A stretch of DNA of 39,364 bases from the NCBI GenBank assembly GCA_024643625.1, contig JAHEMO010000006.1, positions 1-39,364 of the forward strand, in the 5' to 3' direction. Of this stretch, positions 8,371-17,004 are shown piece by piece. Position numbers and translations under genes: made by a program. Numbering within the stretch: the first letter of the stretch is position 1; each line of letters starts with the position of its first letter. The DNA is from Chitinophagaceae bacterium (GTDB taxonomy: Bacteria > Bacteroidota > Bacteroidia > Chitinophagales > Chitinophagaceae). The notes beneath the pieces are model-generated. The model did no database searches and was not told the origin of the DNA. It was given only the letters and a program-made list of their open reading frames with translations.

Positions 8371-9864
8371 ATGTCGCAGTTATCTATCCAACGTCAATCC
8401 ATCCTCAGCACCATAGTTACGTTGGCCGGTTTTGGTTTTGGAGCGATCAATCTTATTGTGCTGCAGCCTGTAATTCTCACCACGGAAGAATGGGGACTAA
8501 CGCGTGTGATTACCGAACTGGCCGTGTTGCTGGCAAGTTTTTCTTTGTTGGGTACCAATGCTGTTGTAGCTAAGTTTTTACCGTTTTACCGCAGGTATAC
8601 CGCGCCTGGCCAAAACGATTTGCCGGCCCGAACCCTTACTGTATTTGGCCTGGGCATGATGATAACCTTATTGCTGGCCTTTTGGGCACGGCCTTTTTTG
8701 GTGGAGCAGTATGGTCGCAAATCGGCTCTTTTTGAGCCTTACTTTTTTGCATTGCTCGTCTTTATTGTGCTGCAGGGCATGTTTATGTACCTCGAAATTT
8801 TTTCCTGGTTTGCAGGCAAAACGGTGTTGGCAAATTTCCTTAAAGAATTTCTGTTCAGGGTACTTACCACCCTTATGCTTGTTGGGTTTGGACTACAGCT
8901 GTACGGATTCAATGTGTTCATGTGGCTGTTTGCATTTGTGTACCTGCCGGCTGTTATTATACTGTTTATCACGCTTCGGGGTTGGGATGGTTTCAGATTT
9001 ACCTTCAGGCGTTCACAGGTTACGCGTCGCTTAGGTGCAAAAATGTTTTCGTTGGGTGGATTTGTTTTTCTTACCGCCATCAGCAATATCGCTTTTGTGG
9101 TATGCGATACTTTATTTCTAGCGGGTTTGTACAACTTTAGTCAGGCTGGTATTTATGCTCTGGCACAATACTTTTCGCAGGTGTTGGAAGTACCTATGCG
9201 TAGCATGCAATCGAGCAGTGTGCCACTAATAAGTGAGTATTGGCGAGCGAAAAATATGGCAGGTCTGCAAAGTATTTATCGCAAAAGTTGCATCAATCTA
9301 TTGATTGGAGCAGTTGGACTGGGTGGACTTATTGTGATTAATATACCCAACATCACCCGCTTTTTGCCGCAGGAATTTGCAGTAATGGCATGGCCTTTGT
9401 TTATACTCATTATCTCGCGATGGATTAATTTGGGAACAGGCCTTAATGCATCTATTATTCAGCTTAGCTCCTGGTGGCGTTTCGATTTTGCATCTACCCT
9501 TATTTATTCCGTGCTGGGCATACCGCTTAATTTCTTTCTTATTCGGGAATATGGTATGATGGGTGCCGCCATTGCCAATTTATTTGCCATGCTGCTGTAC
9601 AACGGGTTGCGGTTTGCCTTCCTTTACCTCAAATTTGGATTGCAGCCCTTTACCTGGCGCAATATGCTGTTGCTGGTTTTGGGTATCGGGCTTATTGCGT
9701 TGGTTTGGCTCATACCCTTTATGCAGAATATTTATGTGGACGGCATTATGCGCAGTTTACTTTTTGGTGTATTATTTGCACTGATAGTGCTTAAGCTTAA
9801 GTTGAGCGAGGAAATAAATACTTTATGGGTGAAGTGGACCGGAAGGTTAATGAACCGGTCATAA
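8371..9864 (+). CDS. Wzx-like oligosaccharide flippase (polysaccharide biosynthesis protein)
   Basis: A 497-residue integral membrane protein with about 12-14 hydrophobic segments along its whole length. The N-terminus (SIQRQSILSTIVTLAGFGFGAINLIVLQP) and late motifs such as MMGAAIANLFAML match the MATE-like/MOP exporter superfamily used by Wzx flippases. It most likely moves lipid-linked repeat units across the inner membrane for the surrounding glycosyltransferases. A CATCTTTG box, resembling the Bacteroidota -7 element, lies about ten bases before the ATG. No Wzy-type polymerase is recognisable in the window, so polymerisation may be encoded elsewhere or absent. Confidence 0.85.
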   Translation: MSQLSIQRQSILSTIVTLAGFGFGAINLIVLQPVILTTEEWGLTRVITELAVLLASFSLLGTNAVVAKFLPFYRRYTAPGQNDLPARTLTVFGLGMMITLLLAFWARPFLVEQYGRKSALFEPYFFALLVFIVLQGMFMYLEIFSWFAGKTVLANFLKEFLFRVLTTLMLVGFGLQLYGFNVFMWLFAFVYLPAVIILFITLRGWDGFRFTFRRSQVTRRLGAKMFSLGGFVFLTAISNIAFVVCDTLFLAGLYNFSQAGIYALAQYFSQVLEVPMRSMQSSSVPLISEYWRAKNMAGLQSIYRKSCINLLIGAVGLGGLIVINIPNITRFLPQEFAVMAWPLFILIISRWINLGTGLNASIIQLSSWWRFDFASTLIYSVLGIPLNFFLIREYGMMGAAIANLFAMLLYNGLRFAFLYLKFGLQPFTWRNMLLLVLGIGLIALVWLIPFMQNIYVDGIMRSLLFGVLFALIVLKLKLSEEINTLWVKWTGRLMNRS

Positions 9865-9874
9865 TATTGTAATC

Positions 9875-10786
9875 ATGCCAATTATTTCTGTTGCCATTTG
9901 CACGTATAACCGCGATCCTTATATCATCGCCTGTTTGGAGCATTTGGAGCAGCAGACGCTTTCTGCACACAAGTTTGAGGTATTAGTAGTAAACAACAAC
10001 AGCACCGATAGTACAGATGAGAAAGTGAAAACCTTTCTCAGCAGGGATCTCAGCAAAAAGTTTCGCTACTTTTTTGAGGAGCGAAAAGGAGTAAGTTTTG
10101 CCAGGCAGCGGGCCGTGGAGGAAGCGCTTGGGGAAATTATTGTTTTTCTGGACGATGATGCCGAAGCCGATGCAGGTCTTCTTTTAGCCTACGAGCAGTT
10201 TTTTGCGATGCATACTGACGGTGCAGCGGCCGGGGGTACTATTATTCCCAAATATTCGGAAAAGCCCAAGCCGGAGTGGATGAGCGATTGGCTCAATGGC
10301 TACGTGGCCCGCTGCGAATTTGGCGGTGAAACAAGGCTGTACAAAGGCCGGATGAAGTATCCCATTGGTTGCAATATGGCCTACCGTAAAGCATTAATGA
10401 TGCAGGCGGGGGGCTTTGATACTGATCTTGCTTTTCGCAGTGACGACAAGCACATTTACCTCGAAGTAAAGAAGATAAACCCCAATATTTATTACCTGCC
10501 GCATGCGGTGGTACACCATAATATACCGGCCCGCCGCCTAAGTTTTGATTACCTGAAAACCTTGTATTTGAAAACCGGAAACGAAGAAAAGGTCAGGATT
10601 AGAAAAACCGGTAATCCAATGGCCGTGCCCATGAAGCTTGTGGAATTTGTGTTCAAATTTTGCGTGTCTTTACTCATTTGGTTGGGCTACGCGGTTACCG
10701 GCAAAGAAATAAAAGGACGCTATGTCATGTTTTCGCAATGGTTTACACTTGTTGGGTTTTTGCGAAAAGAGGTATATGTGCGCTAG
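9875..10786 (+). CDS. Glycosyltransferase family 2
   Basis: A 303-residue GT2 enzyme. Motifs in order: ISVAICTYNRDPYI, VVNNNSTDST, the metal motif FLDDDAEAD (about residues 89-97), the acceptor-side PIGCNMAYRKAL (about residue 163) and SDDKHIYLEV. A C-terminal hydrophobic stretch (about residues 258-275) may anchor it to the membrane. It starts ten bases after the flippase stop and is probably in the same transcript. It is the last recognisable gene of the polysaccharide locus. The donor sugar is unknown. Confidence 0.85.
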   Translation: MPIISVAICTYNRDPYIIACLEHLEQQTLSAHKFEVLVVNNNSTDSTDEKVKTFLSRDLSKKFRYFFEERKGVSFARQRAVEEALGEIIVFLDDDAEADAGLLLAYEQFFAMHTDGAAAGGTIIPKYSEKPKPEWMSDWLNGYVARCEFGGETRLYKGRMKYPIGCNMAYRKALMMQAGGFDTDLAFRSDDKHIYLEVKKINPNIYYLPHAVVHHNIPARRLSFDYLKTLYLKTGNEEKVRIRKTGNPMAVPMKLVEFVFKFCVSLLIWLGYAVTGKEIKGRYVMFSQWFTLVGFLRKEVYVR

Positions 10787-10872
10787 ATTTTAATCATATA
10801 TTAGGAGGAAAACAACAACATAACGGGAACTTTGAGCATATTGCCATAACGGCATTGCATAATAAAAAATAT

Positions 10873-12420
10873 ATGGCCAAGCGATATTCACGATCTGTTA
10901 TTTACGGGAGCGCTTTTCTTGCGCTGTTATTGACTTTTGCTGTCGGATTGCGGGCGCAGGAGGTTTTCTATTCCGCTCCGCAAAAGGAAGAACTTAAGAC
11001 TCTCAATTTCGACATTATCGGCCAGTACCACAACGAAACGCTGATTTTCAAAAACACCAAACAGCGGAGCTATGTTTCCGTATACGATGAGCAAATGAAA
11101 CTGCTGCGCGATGTGGAGCTTGACTTTATGCCCAACAACGTAATGGAAGCTAATGTGCTTGCCTACCCCACAAGCAGCTATATTTTTTATCAGTATGGCG
11201 ATAAAGGTATTGTTTCAGAAATGGTGGTAAAACTCGACGATCGTGGCAATCCATTAACCAAGCCCATTGAGTTGGACACCACATTTGCGCGTAATGCCAA
11301 GAGCAAGATTTACTCGATTCTTCGGAGCGAAGACAAAAGCAAAATCATGCTTTTTAAAATAAATACCCGCGACGAAACCTCTTTTGTTTTTAAGACGATG
11401 CTTTTCGATAGCAGTCTCAATTTGCTGCATACAACGGTATTCGATTTGCCGATGCCCGACCGTAACGATTTCCTCACTGATTTTTATCTGGACAATAAAG
11501 GAAATTTTGTTTTTGGACAGGGTAAAAGACGCGGCCCGCAGGAAAATATCAATCAGTTTTTTCTTGTGGTTAAGCCTGCTGCAGCCGATTCATTTGCCCG
11601 AAGTGAAATTTCGTTTGATAAAATAACGCTCGATGAAGTGAAGCTTCGGATGGATAATTACAACAACCGTTATCTCTTCACCGGATTTTACTATGATGGC
11701 CGCCGCACAAGCATTGCAGGCATTGCCAATGCTATTTTCGATAAAGATGAAATGGCATGGACAGTACAAAACATAATTCCGATAAGTGGTGAATTCAGAG
11801 AGGATGCAAGAGGAGAGAATAACATAAAAAATGCCTTCAATGATTACTTCATTCGCGATATTATTATCAGAAGTGATGGCGCATTTTTGGTAACGGCAGA
11901 AGCACTGTACGAAAGCAATCGCGGCAATAATCTTAACCGTTGGGATTATTTTGGAAACTCTATGAACTCGCCCTGGATGAATCCCTATTGGGGTGGCTTT
12001 GGTGGGGCCGGATTATATGGCAGCCCCTGGGGTTGGAACAATTTTGGTGGCAACAGAAGTACACGATACCATGCCGACAATGTAGTGGCATTAGCGTTTG
12101 ATAGTGGTGGCAAAGTTCTTTGGACCAATACCATTCGTAAAAGTCAGTTTGATGACGATGCCGACACTTTTGTAAGCTATCAAATGATTAATACCGGCGA
12201 TGGTCTTAAATTTATTTACAACGACTATGCCAAGCGGGAAGTAGTGCTGAGTTACCAGAGTATTACCCCAGAAGGACAGGTAATTCGAAACCCCACTATG
12301 CGCAATCTTGACCGCGGATATACTTTTATACCTCGGTTTTCCAAACAAATCGCTGCAAGGTCGGTAGTTATTCCGGCTATGTATCGCAACTATCTCTGTT
12401 TTACCCGTGTAGATTTTTAA
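10873..12420 (+). CDS. Secreted protein of unknown function
   Basis: A 515-residue protein with a clear signal peptide (MAKRYSRSVIYGS then a hydrophobic core, cleavage probably after LRA-Q near residue 32). The rest is rich in short beta-like segments with recurring pairs such as VVKLDDRGNP and VVALAFDSGGK, which could fit a beta-propeller; this is a guess. A conspicuous Gly/Trp/Asn/Pro patch lies at about residues 362-398 (for example WGGFGGAGLYG and SPWGWNNFGG). The frame is open back to 10660, but that would overlap the upstream glycosyltransferase and bury the signal peptide, so the ATG at 10873 is preferred. No T9SS sorting tail is present. I do not recognise a family. Confidence 0.7.
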   Translation: MAKRYSRSVIYGSAFLALLLTFAVGLRAQEVFYSAPQKEELKTLNFDIIGQYHNETLIFKNTKQRSYVSVYDEQMKLLRDVELDFMPNNVMEANVLAYPTSSYIFYQYGDKGIVSEMVVKLDDRGNPLTKPIELDTTFARNAKSKIYSILRSEDKSKIMLFKINTRDETSFVFKTMLFDSSLNLLHTTVFDLPMPDRNDFLTDFYLDNKGNFVFGQGKRRGPQENINQFFLVVKPAAADSFARSEISFDKITLDEVKLRMDNYNNRYLFTGFYYDGRRTSIAGIANAIFDKDEMAWTVQNIIPISGEFREDARGENNIKNAFNDYFIRDIIIRSDGAFLVTAEALYESNRGNNLNRWDYFGNSMNSPWMNPYWGGFGGAGLYGSPWGWNNFGGNRSTRYHADNVVALAFDSGGKVLWTNTIRKSQFDDDADTFVSYQMINTGDGLKFIYNDYAKREVVLSYQSITPEGQVIRNPTMRNLDRGYTFIPRFSKQIAARSVVIPAMYRNYLCFTRVDF

Positions 12421-12513
12421 GCGACAGGTCTTTTTTATACCAATACACCACCTGACTGAATTGCTGGCGGGGCTGCAAATCATTTCGGATATATTCGCCG
12501 CGAAAATGCGCAA

Positions 12514-13500
12514 ATGGTAGGCCTGTTCAACAACAAAAACACCTTTCAATTACCGCTGCTAATAATAGTGGCGGTAGCTGCGCGGGTTCCTTTTTTAGGA
12601 ATGGCGGTGCCGGTGCCCGAAAAGTTAGCGGGGGGCTTTCTGGAGCCATGGTTCTACCAAAAGCTGGTTCCGGCCTTTAGTGCATTTGCCCTAAATCTTC
12701 TGGCGTTGCTGTGGACGCTTGCCTGCATTTTTTTGGCATCATTTGTGGCCACGCAGGCAAGGCTGTTTTCGAAAAGTGGTTTGCTTCCTGCACTGTGCAT
12801 GTTTCTGTTACTTATTATGCATCCTGCTGTAGCAGCTCCATCTCCGGCATTGCTTATGTTGCCGCTGTACCTGCTTTTTTTCCTGAATAGTATTGGGCTG
12901 TACGCCACCTATAAGCCTGTGGCAGCGGTGGTTAATGCCGGCCTTATTGCGGGCGTTGGCTTTCTGCTATACCATTCCTTTGCCTGGCTTGCGCTGTCGG
13001 GTCTTGTTATGCTTGGTCAATTAAGAGCTTTTCGTATCAAAGAATGGCTGCAATATGTTGCAGCGTTGTTTATTCCTATATATATCGTGCTGTCGCTTAT
13101 GTACATCAACGATAATTGGCAGCCCCGGCTCCTTTTGCCGCAATGGGGCATAGCCGGTGTGCAGCAAAACTGGAATGGCTATTGGTGGCTCTTCGCAGGC
13201 TTCTATGTTTTGCTGGGCCTGATTGCGCTCAATAGCTGGCGGCGAAACCTTAATCGCATGCTCATCCAAAGTCGCAAAAACTGGTATGTGCTATTACTCG
13301 GCGGATTGTTGTGGTTGCCGTCAGCGTTTTGGCCACAGCACCATTTTATGGCTTCTCTGGTATTTATTAGTTTTCCGGCAGGCATGTATATATCCAATAT
13401 TTTTTTTGGCGAAAATGCTTTCTGGAAAACCCTGCTTTTTTGGCTATGGGTGTTGGTTATAGCTGTATTGTCATGGGCCCACCTTATGCAAAAAATATAG
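12514..13500 (+). CDS. DUF6427-like multi-pass membrane protein
   Basis: A 328-residue hydrophobic protein with about eight to ten membrane segments. It begins MVGLFNNKNTFQLPLLIIVAVAARV and has conserved-looking aromatic-rich loops (PFLGMAVPVPEK, WNGYWWLFAGFY). Size, N-terminal form and helix layout recall the Bacteroidota DUF6427 family, whose function is unknown; I cannot confirm this without a profile search. It precedes purQ by about 60 bases, and a purQ promoter candidate lies in between, so the two may be separately transcribed. Confidence 0.6.
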   Translation: MVGLFNNKNTFQLPLLIIVAVAARVPFLGMAVPVPEKLAGGFLEPWFYQKLVPAFSAFALNLLALLWTLACIFLASFVATQARLFSKSGLLPALCMFLLLIMHPAVAAPSPALLMLPLYLLFFLNSIGLYATYKPVAAVVNAGLIAGVGFLLYHSFAWLALSGLVMLGQLRAFRIKEWLQYVAALFIPIYIVLSLMYINDNWQPRLLLPQWGIAGVQQNWNGYWWLFAGFYVLLGLIALNSWRRNLNRMLIQSRKNWYVLLLGGLLWLPSAFWPQHHFMASLVFISFPAGMYISNIFFGENAFWKTLLFWLWVLVIAVLSWAHLMQKI

Positions 13501-13518
13501 GTGCCATAGGCTTTGCCG

Positions 13519-13526
13519 TATATTTG
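13519..13526 (+). promoter_or_regulatory. Candidate -7 box upstream of purQ
   Basis: TATATTTG is an exact match to the Bacteroidota -7 consensus TAnnTTTG, 35 bases before the purQ ATG. No good TTTG -33 element is found at the usual spacing, so support is moderate. Confidence 0.35.
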
Positions 13527-13561
13527 ACCCTTCCGAAAACTGTACTTCAAAAAGCATTCTC

Positions 13562-14248
13562 ATGAAGTTTGGCATTGTTGTTTTTCCCGGTTCTAATTGC
13601 GATAGAGATATGCAGGATGCCCTGACGCAAAATCTTGGTCAGGAGGTTGTTATGCTTTGGCATAAAGACAAAGATCTGAGTGACTTTAGCACCAGCGATT
13701 GCATTGTATTGCCAGGTGGTTTCAGCTATGGCGATTATTTGCGCTGTGGCGCTATTGCCCGGTTTAGTCCCATGATGCAAAGTGTGATAGCCTTTGCTGA
13801 AAAAGGAGGAAAAGTGCTTGGCGTTTGCAACGGCTTTCAGATACTTTGCGAAAGTGGGTTATTGCCGGGGGCATTATTGCGCAACAAGAATCAGCAATTT
13901 ATTTGCCGCAATATTTACATGAAGCCGGATGGCGGCGATGCATTGAAAATTCCAATTGCCCATGGTGAGGGCCGGTTTTTTGCGCTGCCTCAGCAGTTGG
14001 AAGCGATTGAGAAAAATGGGCAGGTCATTTACCGGTATTGCGATGCTGAAGGCCAAATGACGGATGAGGCCAACCCCAATGGCGCTACCAACAATATTGC
14101 CGGCATACGTAATGTTGGCGGTAATGTATTTGGTATGATGCCGCATCCTGAGCGTGCCTGTCATCCTGCGCTGGGTAATACAGATGGCGTCACTGTCTTT
14201 CACCAGTTAGGGCTTTTGGGCCAAAAGCAAGTCGTTATGGCCCTTTGA
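13562..14248 (+). CDS. purQ: Phosphoribosylformylglycinamidine synthase subunit PurQ
   Basis: A 228-residue class I glutamine amidotransferase of purine synthesis. It releases ammonia from glutamine for conversion of FGAR to FGAM by PurL. Seen directly: [15 protein letters not shown] at the N-terminus, [17 protein letters not shown] (about residue 56), the nucleophile elbow GVCNGFQIL (catalytic Cys near residue 87), and the His/Glu pair in MMPHPERA near the C-terminus. Length is normal for stand-alone PurQ. A separate PurQ implies that this organism uses the small PurL + PurS + PurQ form rather than the large fused enzyme; those partners are not in the window. Confidence 0.95.
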   Translation: MKFGIVVFPGSNCDRDMQDALTQNLGQEVVMLWHKDKDLSDFSTSDCIVLPGGFSYGDYLRCGAIARFSPMMQSVIAFAEKGGKVLGVCNGFQILCESGLLPGALLRNKNQQFICRNIYMKPDGGDALKIPIAHGEGRFFALPQQLEAIEKNGQVIYRYCDAEGQMTDEANPNGATNNIAGIRNVGGNVFGMMPHPERACHPALGNTDGVTVFHQLGLLGQKQVVMAL

Positions 14249-14399
14249 TGCTGCTGCTGCCGTTAACAAGCTGTTTAGGGCTTTCGGCATTCGTCAAAAT
14301 ATTATTGTAATTCGTCCAATATGTCGGGTTGGTAACATAATGCTTGCAGATGGTGTGGTAAACTTGCAATCGCAAAAGGGATAAAACCTACAACTGGCC

Positions 14400-14852
14400 A
14401 TGAAAAAAATTACTGTACTTCTTGCCGTTAGTTTCATAATGCTTGGTGCATCTGCCCAAATAAAGACTCCCGTATTGTGGAGTTTTAATGCCAAAAAAAT
14501 TGATGCTACCACCTACGAACTGCATATGACGGCAAGTATTGATCATGGCTGGCATATATATACCATTGATCATAGTGCCGACATAGGTGTAGCCACAACT
14601 ATTGCGCTTAAAAACAATCCTTTGGGCGCGGCGTCGGGTAAGATTAAGGTCAATGGGAAACCAGTTTCTATGAAAGATCCAAGCACTGGAGAAATGGTGA
14701 AATTTTATGAGGGCAAGGTAGATTTTGTACAGGTGATTAAACTTAAATCGCCGGTGAAAACAACCTATAGTGGCGAAGTAGAATTTATGGCCTGCGACGA
14801 CAAGCAATGCCTGCCACCCACCACGAAAGAATTTAAAATAGCCCTGCAGTAA
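14400..14852 (+). CDS. Stand-alone DsbD N-terminal (alpha) domain protein, secreted
   Basis: A 150-residue protein with a signal peptide (MKKITVLLAVSFIMLGASAQ) and a single immunoglobulin-like DsbD-alpha domain. The redox pair Cys132-DDKQ-Cys137 sits in the motif MACDDKQCLPPTTKEF, matching the CxxxxC loop of the DsbD N-terminal domain. In E. coli that domain is fused to the membrane part and passes electrons to periplasmic targets. Here it is a separate polypeptide 36 bases before a DsbD-like gene whose own alpha domain lacks these cysteines. It therefore probably acts as the shuttle domain in trans. Confidence 0.85.
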   Translation: MKKITVLLAVSFIMLGASAQIKTPVLWSFNAKKIDATTYELHMTASIDHGWHIYTIDHSADIGVATTIALKNNPLGAASGKIKVNGKPVSMKDPSTGEMVKFYEGKVDFVQVIKLKSPVKTTYSGEVEFMACDDKQCLPPTTKEFKIALQ

Positions 14853-14888
14853 AAAGCGGGCACCTAATCATAGTCAAAACATTTTCTT

Positions 14889-16910
14889 ATGAAGCATCGG
14901 CTGCTTTTGGCCTTGCTTTGCCTGCTTTGTGTGGCAGGTATTGCTCAGGCGCAGGATAAAGCGCCTGCATCGTTTACATACAGCTTTGAGCGTACCAGCG
15001 ATAGTACAGGCTATGTCATTGTAAAAGCGTTGCTCGCCGATGGTCTTCAATTGTTTAGTGCCAAAGCAAGAGGTGCCGACGACCCCTTTGTAAGCAGCCT
15101 GCAACTTGCTGAAAATGGTGTTGCACAAAGGCGGGTGGCCGATACCATTATTGAAAAGGGAAATCTGCTTCAGCCATCAGACGATGTTAATGGCACTGGA
15201 ACATTTCGGGTATTCGAAGATTCCGTGGCTTATTACTATCCGGTGTCTTTTGATGCAATTAATCCACCTGAAAAAATAAGCGGATCCTTTACATGGTTGG
15301 GTAAGAAGGCGGATGAGTTTCCTAATGGAGAAGAAAGTTTTTCCGTTTCGGTAGGTGGCATGCAAAAGCCCGACGAAACCGGTACAGCACCGACAAATGA
15401 TAATGGCAGCGATACTGAAGAAAAGGAGCTTTCGTTGTGGGCTATTTTTCGCGACGGTTTGCTGGCTGGATTTGGCGCTTTTATTATGCCTTGTATTTAT
15501 GCCATGGTACCGGTAACCGTTAGCTTTTTTACCAAGCGAAGCAAAACACGCAGGCAGGGTATTAGAAATGCATTGGTATATTCTTTTTCCATCATGGGCA
15601 TTTTTACTTTGCTAGGCTTTTTGCTTACTGTATTTTTTGGCAAGGGAGCTTTGAATGCTATGGCTAGTTCGGCCATCTTCAACATTGCAGTATTTGTACT
15701 CTTTATGGTATTTGGCATTAGTTTTTTGGGTGCCTTTGAAATTACATTACCGGCCAGCTGGAGTAATAAAATTGACAGCAAAGCCGGTCTCAATAGTTAT
15801 TCCGGCATATTCTTTCTGGCGCTTACGCTGGTTATCGTATCGTTTAGCTGCACGGTGCCGTTTATTGGTGGCCTCACGGTGCGGATTGCGCAGGGCAGTT
15901 ATTGGGCTCCCCTGGTAGGCTTCTTTGGTTTCTCGCTGGCGCTGGCCTTGCCCTTTGCCATCTTCACAGTTTTTCCATCGCTGCTCAACAATATGGGTAA
16001 AAGCGGAAGCTGGCTCAATACGGTAAAGGTGAGTTTAGGGTTTATAGAACTTGCTTTGGCGCTTAAGTTTTTAAGCAGTGCCGATCTTGCTTACCACTGG
16101 GGTATTCTTGATAGAGAAGTGTACCTGAGTCTGTGGATTGTAATTTTCGGATTAATGGGCTTGTATTTATTGGGTAAGCTTAAATTTCATCACGATGATG
16201 ATTTACCACTGAATGATTATGGGAAGCCTTATTTAACGGTAACACGTTTATTTTTTGCCATAGGCACCCTTGCATTTGCGGTGTATATGATACCGGGATT
16301 ATGGGGAGCTCCGCTCAACGGAATCAGCGCATGGGTGCCCGAAATGAAAACCCAGGACTTTAAACTTAATGCGAGTGCCGGAAATGGCCAGGGGGTAGCT
16401 GAAACATCAGCCTATACCGCAGGCATAGCACCCAAAAAATACACCGACCTGCTTGAAAGTGAAATACCCGGCGTGGAAACTTTTTTTGATTATGATGAGG
16501 CACTTGCCGCATCCAGGCAATTGAATAAACCATTAATGATTGATTTTACGGGACATAGCTGCGCTAACTGTCGTAAAATGGAGAAGGAAGTGCTGAGCGA
16601 TGCTGAGGTGATGAAACGGTTGCAAAATGATTTTGTGGTGGTATCGCTTTATGTAGACGACAAACTGGAGTTGCCCGAAACAGAATGGGTGACCAGTACT
16701 TTTGATGGCAGCGTGCTGAAGCGCATGGGCGACAAAAACCTTGATTTTGAAGTAACACTGACCAATAATAATGCGCAGCCGTACTATGTGTTTACTGATA
16801 CAAACGGCAAGCTGCTAACGACCGAGGGCTATGGCTACGATAGCAACATTGGAGCCTTTATTGCCCACCTCGATAAAGTAAAAGCCTTGTTCGGAAAGGT
16901 AAAGCCTTAG
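14889..16910 (+). CDS. DsbD-like thiol:disulfide interchange protein (transmembrane reductant carrier)
   Basis: A 673-residue three-part protein. Signal peptide to about residue 22; an extracytoplasmic alpha-like domain (about 25-155); an eight-helix membrane domain (about 180-470); a C-terminal thioredoxin-fold domain (about 530-673). Membrane redox cysteines are Cys202 in IMPCIYAMVPVTVSFF and Cys321 in SFSCTVPFIGG; the thioredoxin motif is Cys558-A-N-Cys561. This is the DsbD route that carries electrons from cytoplasmic thioredoxin to the periplasm. The alpha-like domain has no cysteine between the signal peptide and Cys202; its ADEFPNGE loop stands where CDDKQC occurs in the upstream protein. 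It is followed by a terminator. Confidence 0.88.
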   Translation: MKHRLLLALLCLLCVAGIAQAQDKAPASFTYSFERTSDSTGYVIVKALLADGLQLFSAKARGADDPFVSSLQLAENGVAQRRVADTIIEKGNLLQPSDDVNGTGTFRVFEDSVAYYYPVSFDAINPPEKISGSFTWLGKKADEFPNGEESFSVSVGGMQKPDETGTAPTNDNGSDTEEKELSLWAIFRDGLLAGFGAFIMPCIYAMVPVTVSFFTKRSKTRRQGIRNALVYSFSIMGIFTLLGFLLTVFFGKGALNAMASSAIFNIAVFVLFMVFGISFLGAFEITLPASWSNKIDSKAGLNSYSGIFFLALTLVIVSFSCTVPFIGGLTVRIAQGSYWAPLVGFFGFSLALALPFAIFTVFPSLLNNMGKSGSWLNTVKVSLGFIELALALKFLSSADLAYHWGILDREVYLSLWIVIFGLMGLYLLGKLKFHHDDDLPLNDYGKPYLTVTRLFFAIGTLAFAVYMIPGLWGAPLNGISAWVPEMKTQDFKLNASAGNGQGVAETSAYTAGIAPKKYTDLLESEIPGVETFFDYDEALAASRQLNKPLMIDFTGHSCANCRKMEKEVLSDAEVMKRLQNDFVVVSLYVDDKLELPETEWVTSTFDGSVLKRMGDKNLDFEVTLTNNNAQPYYVFTDTNGKLLTTEGYGYDSNIGAFIAHLDKVKALFGKVKP

Positions 16911-16953
16911 CTTAACCGGCAGCTTCAGACTGCCCTCCGGAATCACGATATTG

Positions 16954-16980
16954 AAATCCCTCCTCTTTGGGGGGATTTTT
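16954..16980 (+). terminator. Rho-independent terminator after the dsbD-like gene
   Basis: AAATCCCTCC and GGGGGGATTT form a 10-bp stem (one T-G pair) with loop TCTTT, followed by a T run. It lies 43 bases after the dsbD-like stop. It also argues against an ion-channel start at 16951, which would place coding sequence inside the hairpin. Confidence 0.75.
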
Positions 16981-17004
16981 CATTTATTTTTAGCCACAAC
17001 TATT

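Noticed and set aside
14212-14228. Perfect inverted repeat GCTTTTGG-G-CCAAAAGC
   Set aside because: It lies inside the last codons of purQ with a one-base loop and no T run, so it is not a terminator, and chance is likely.
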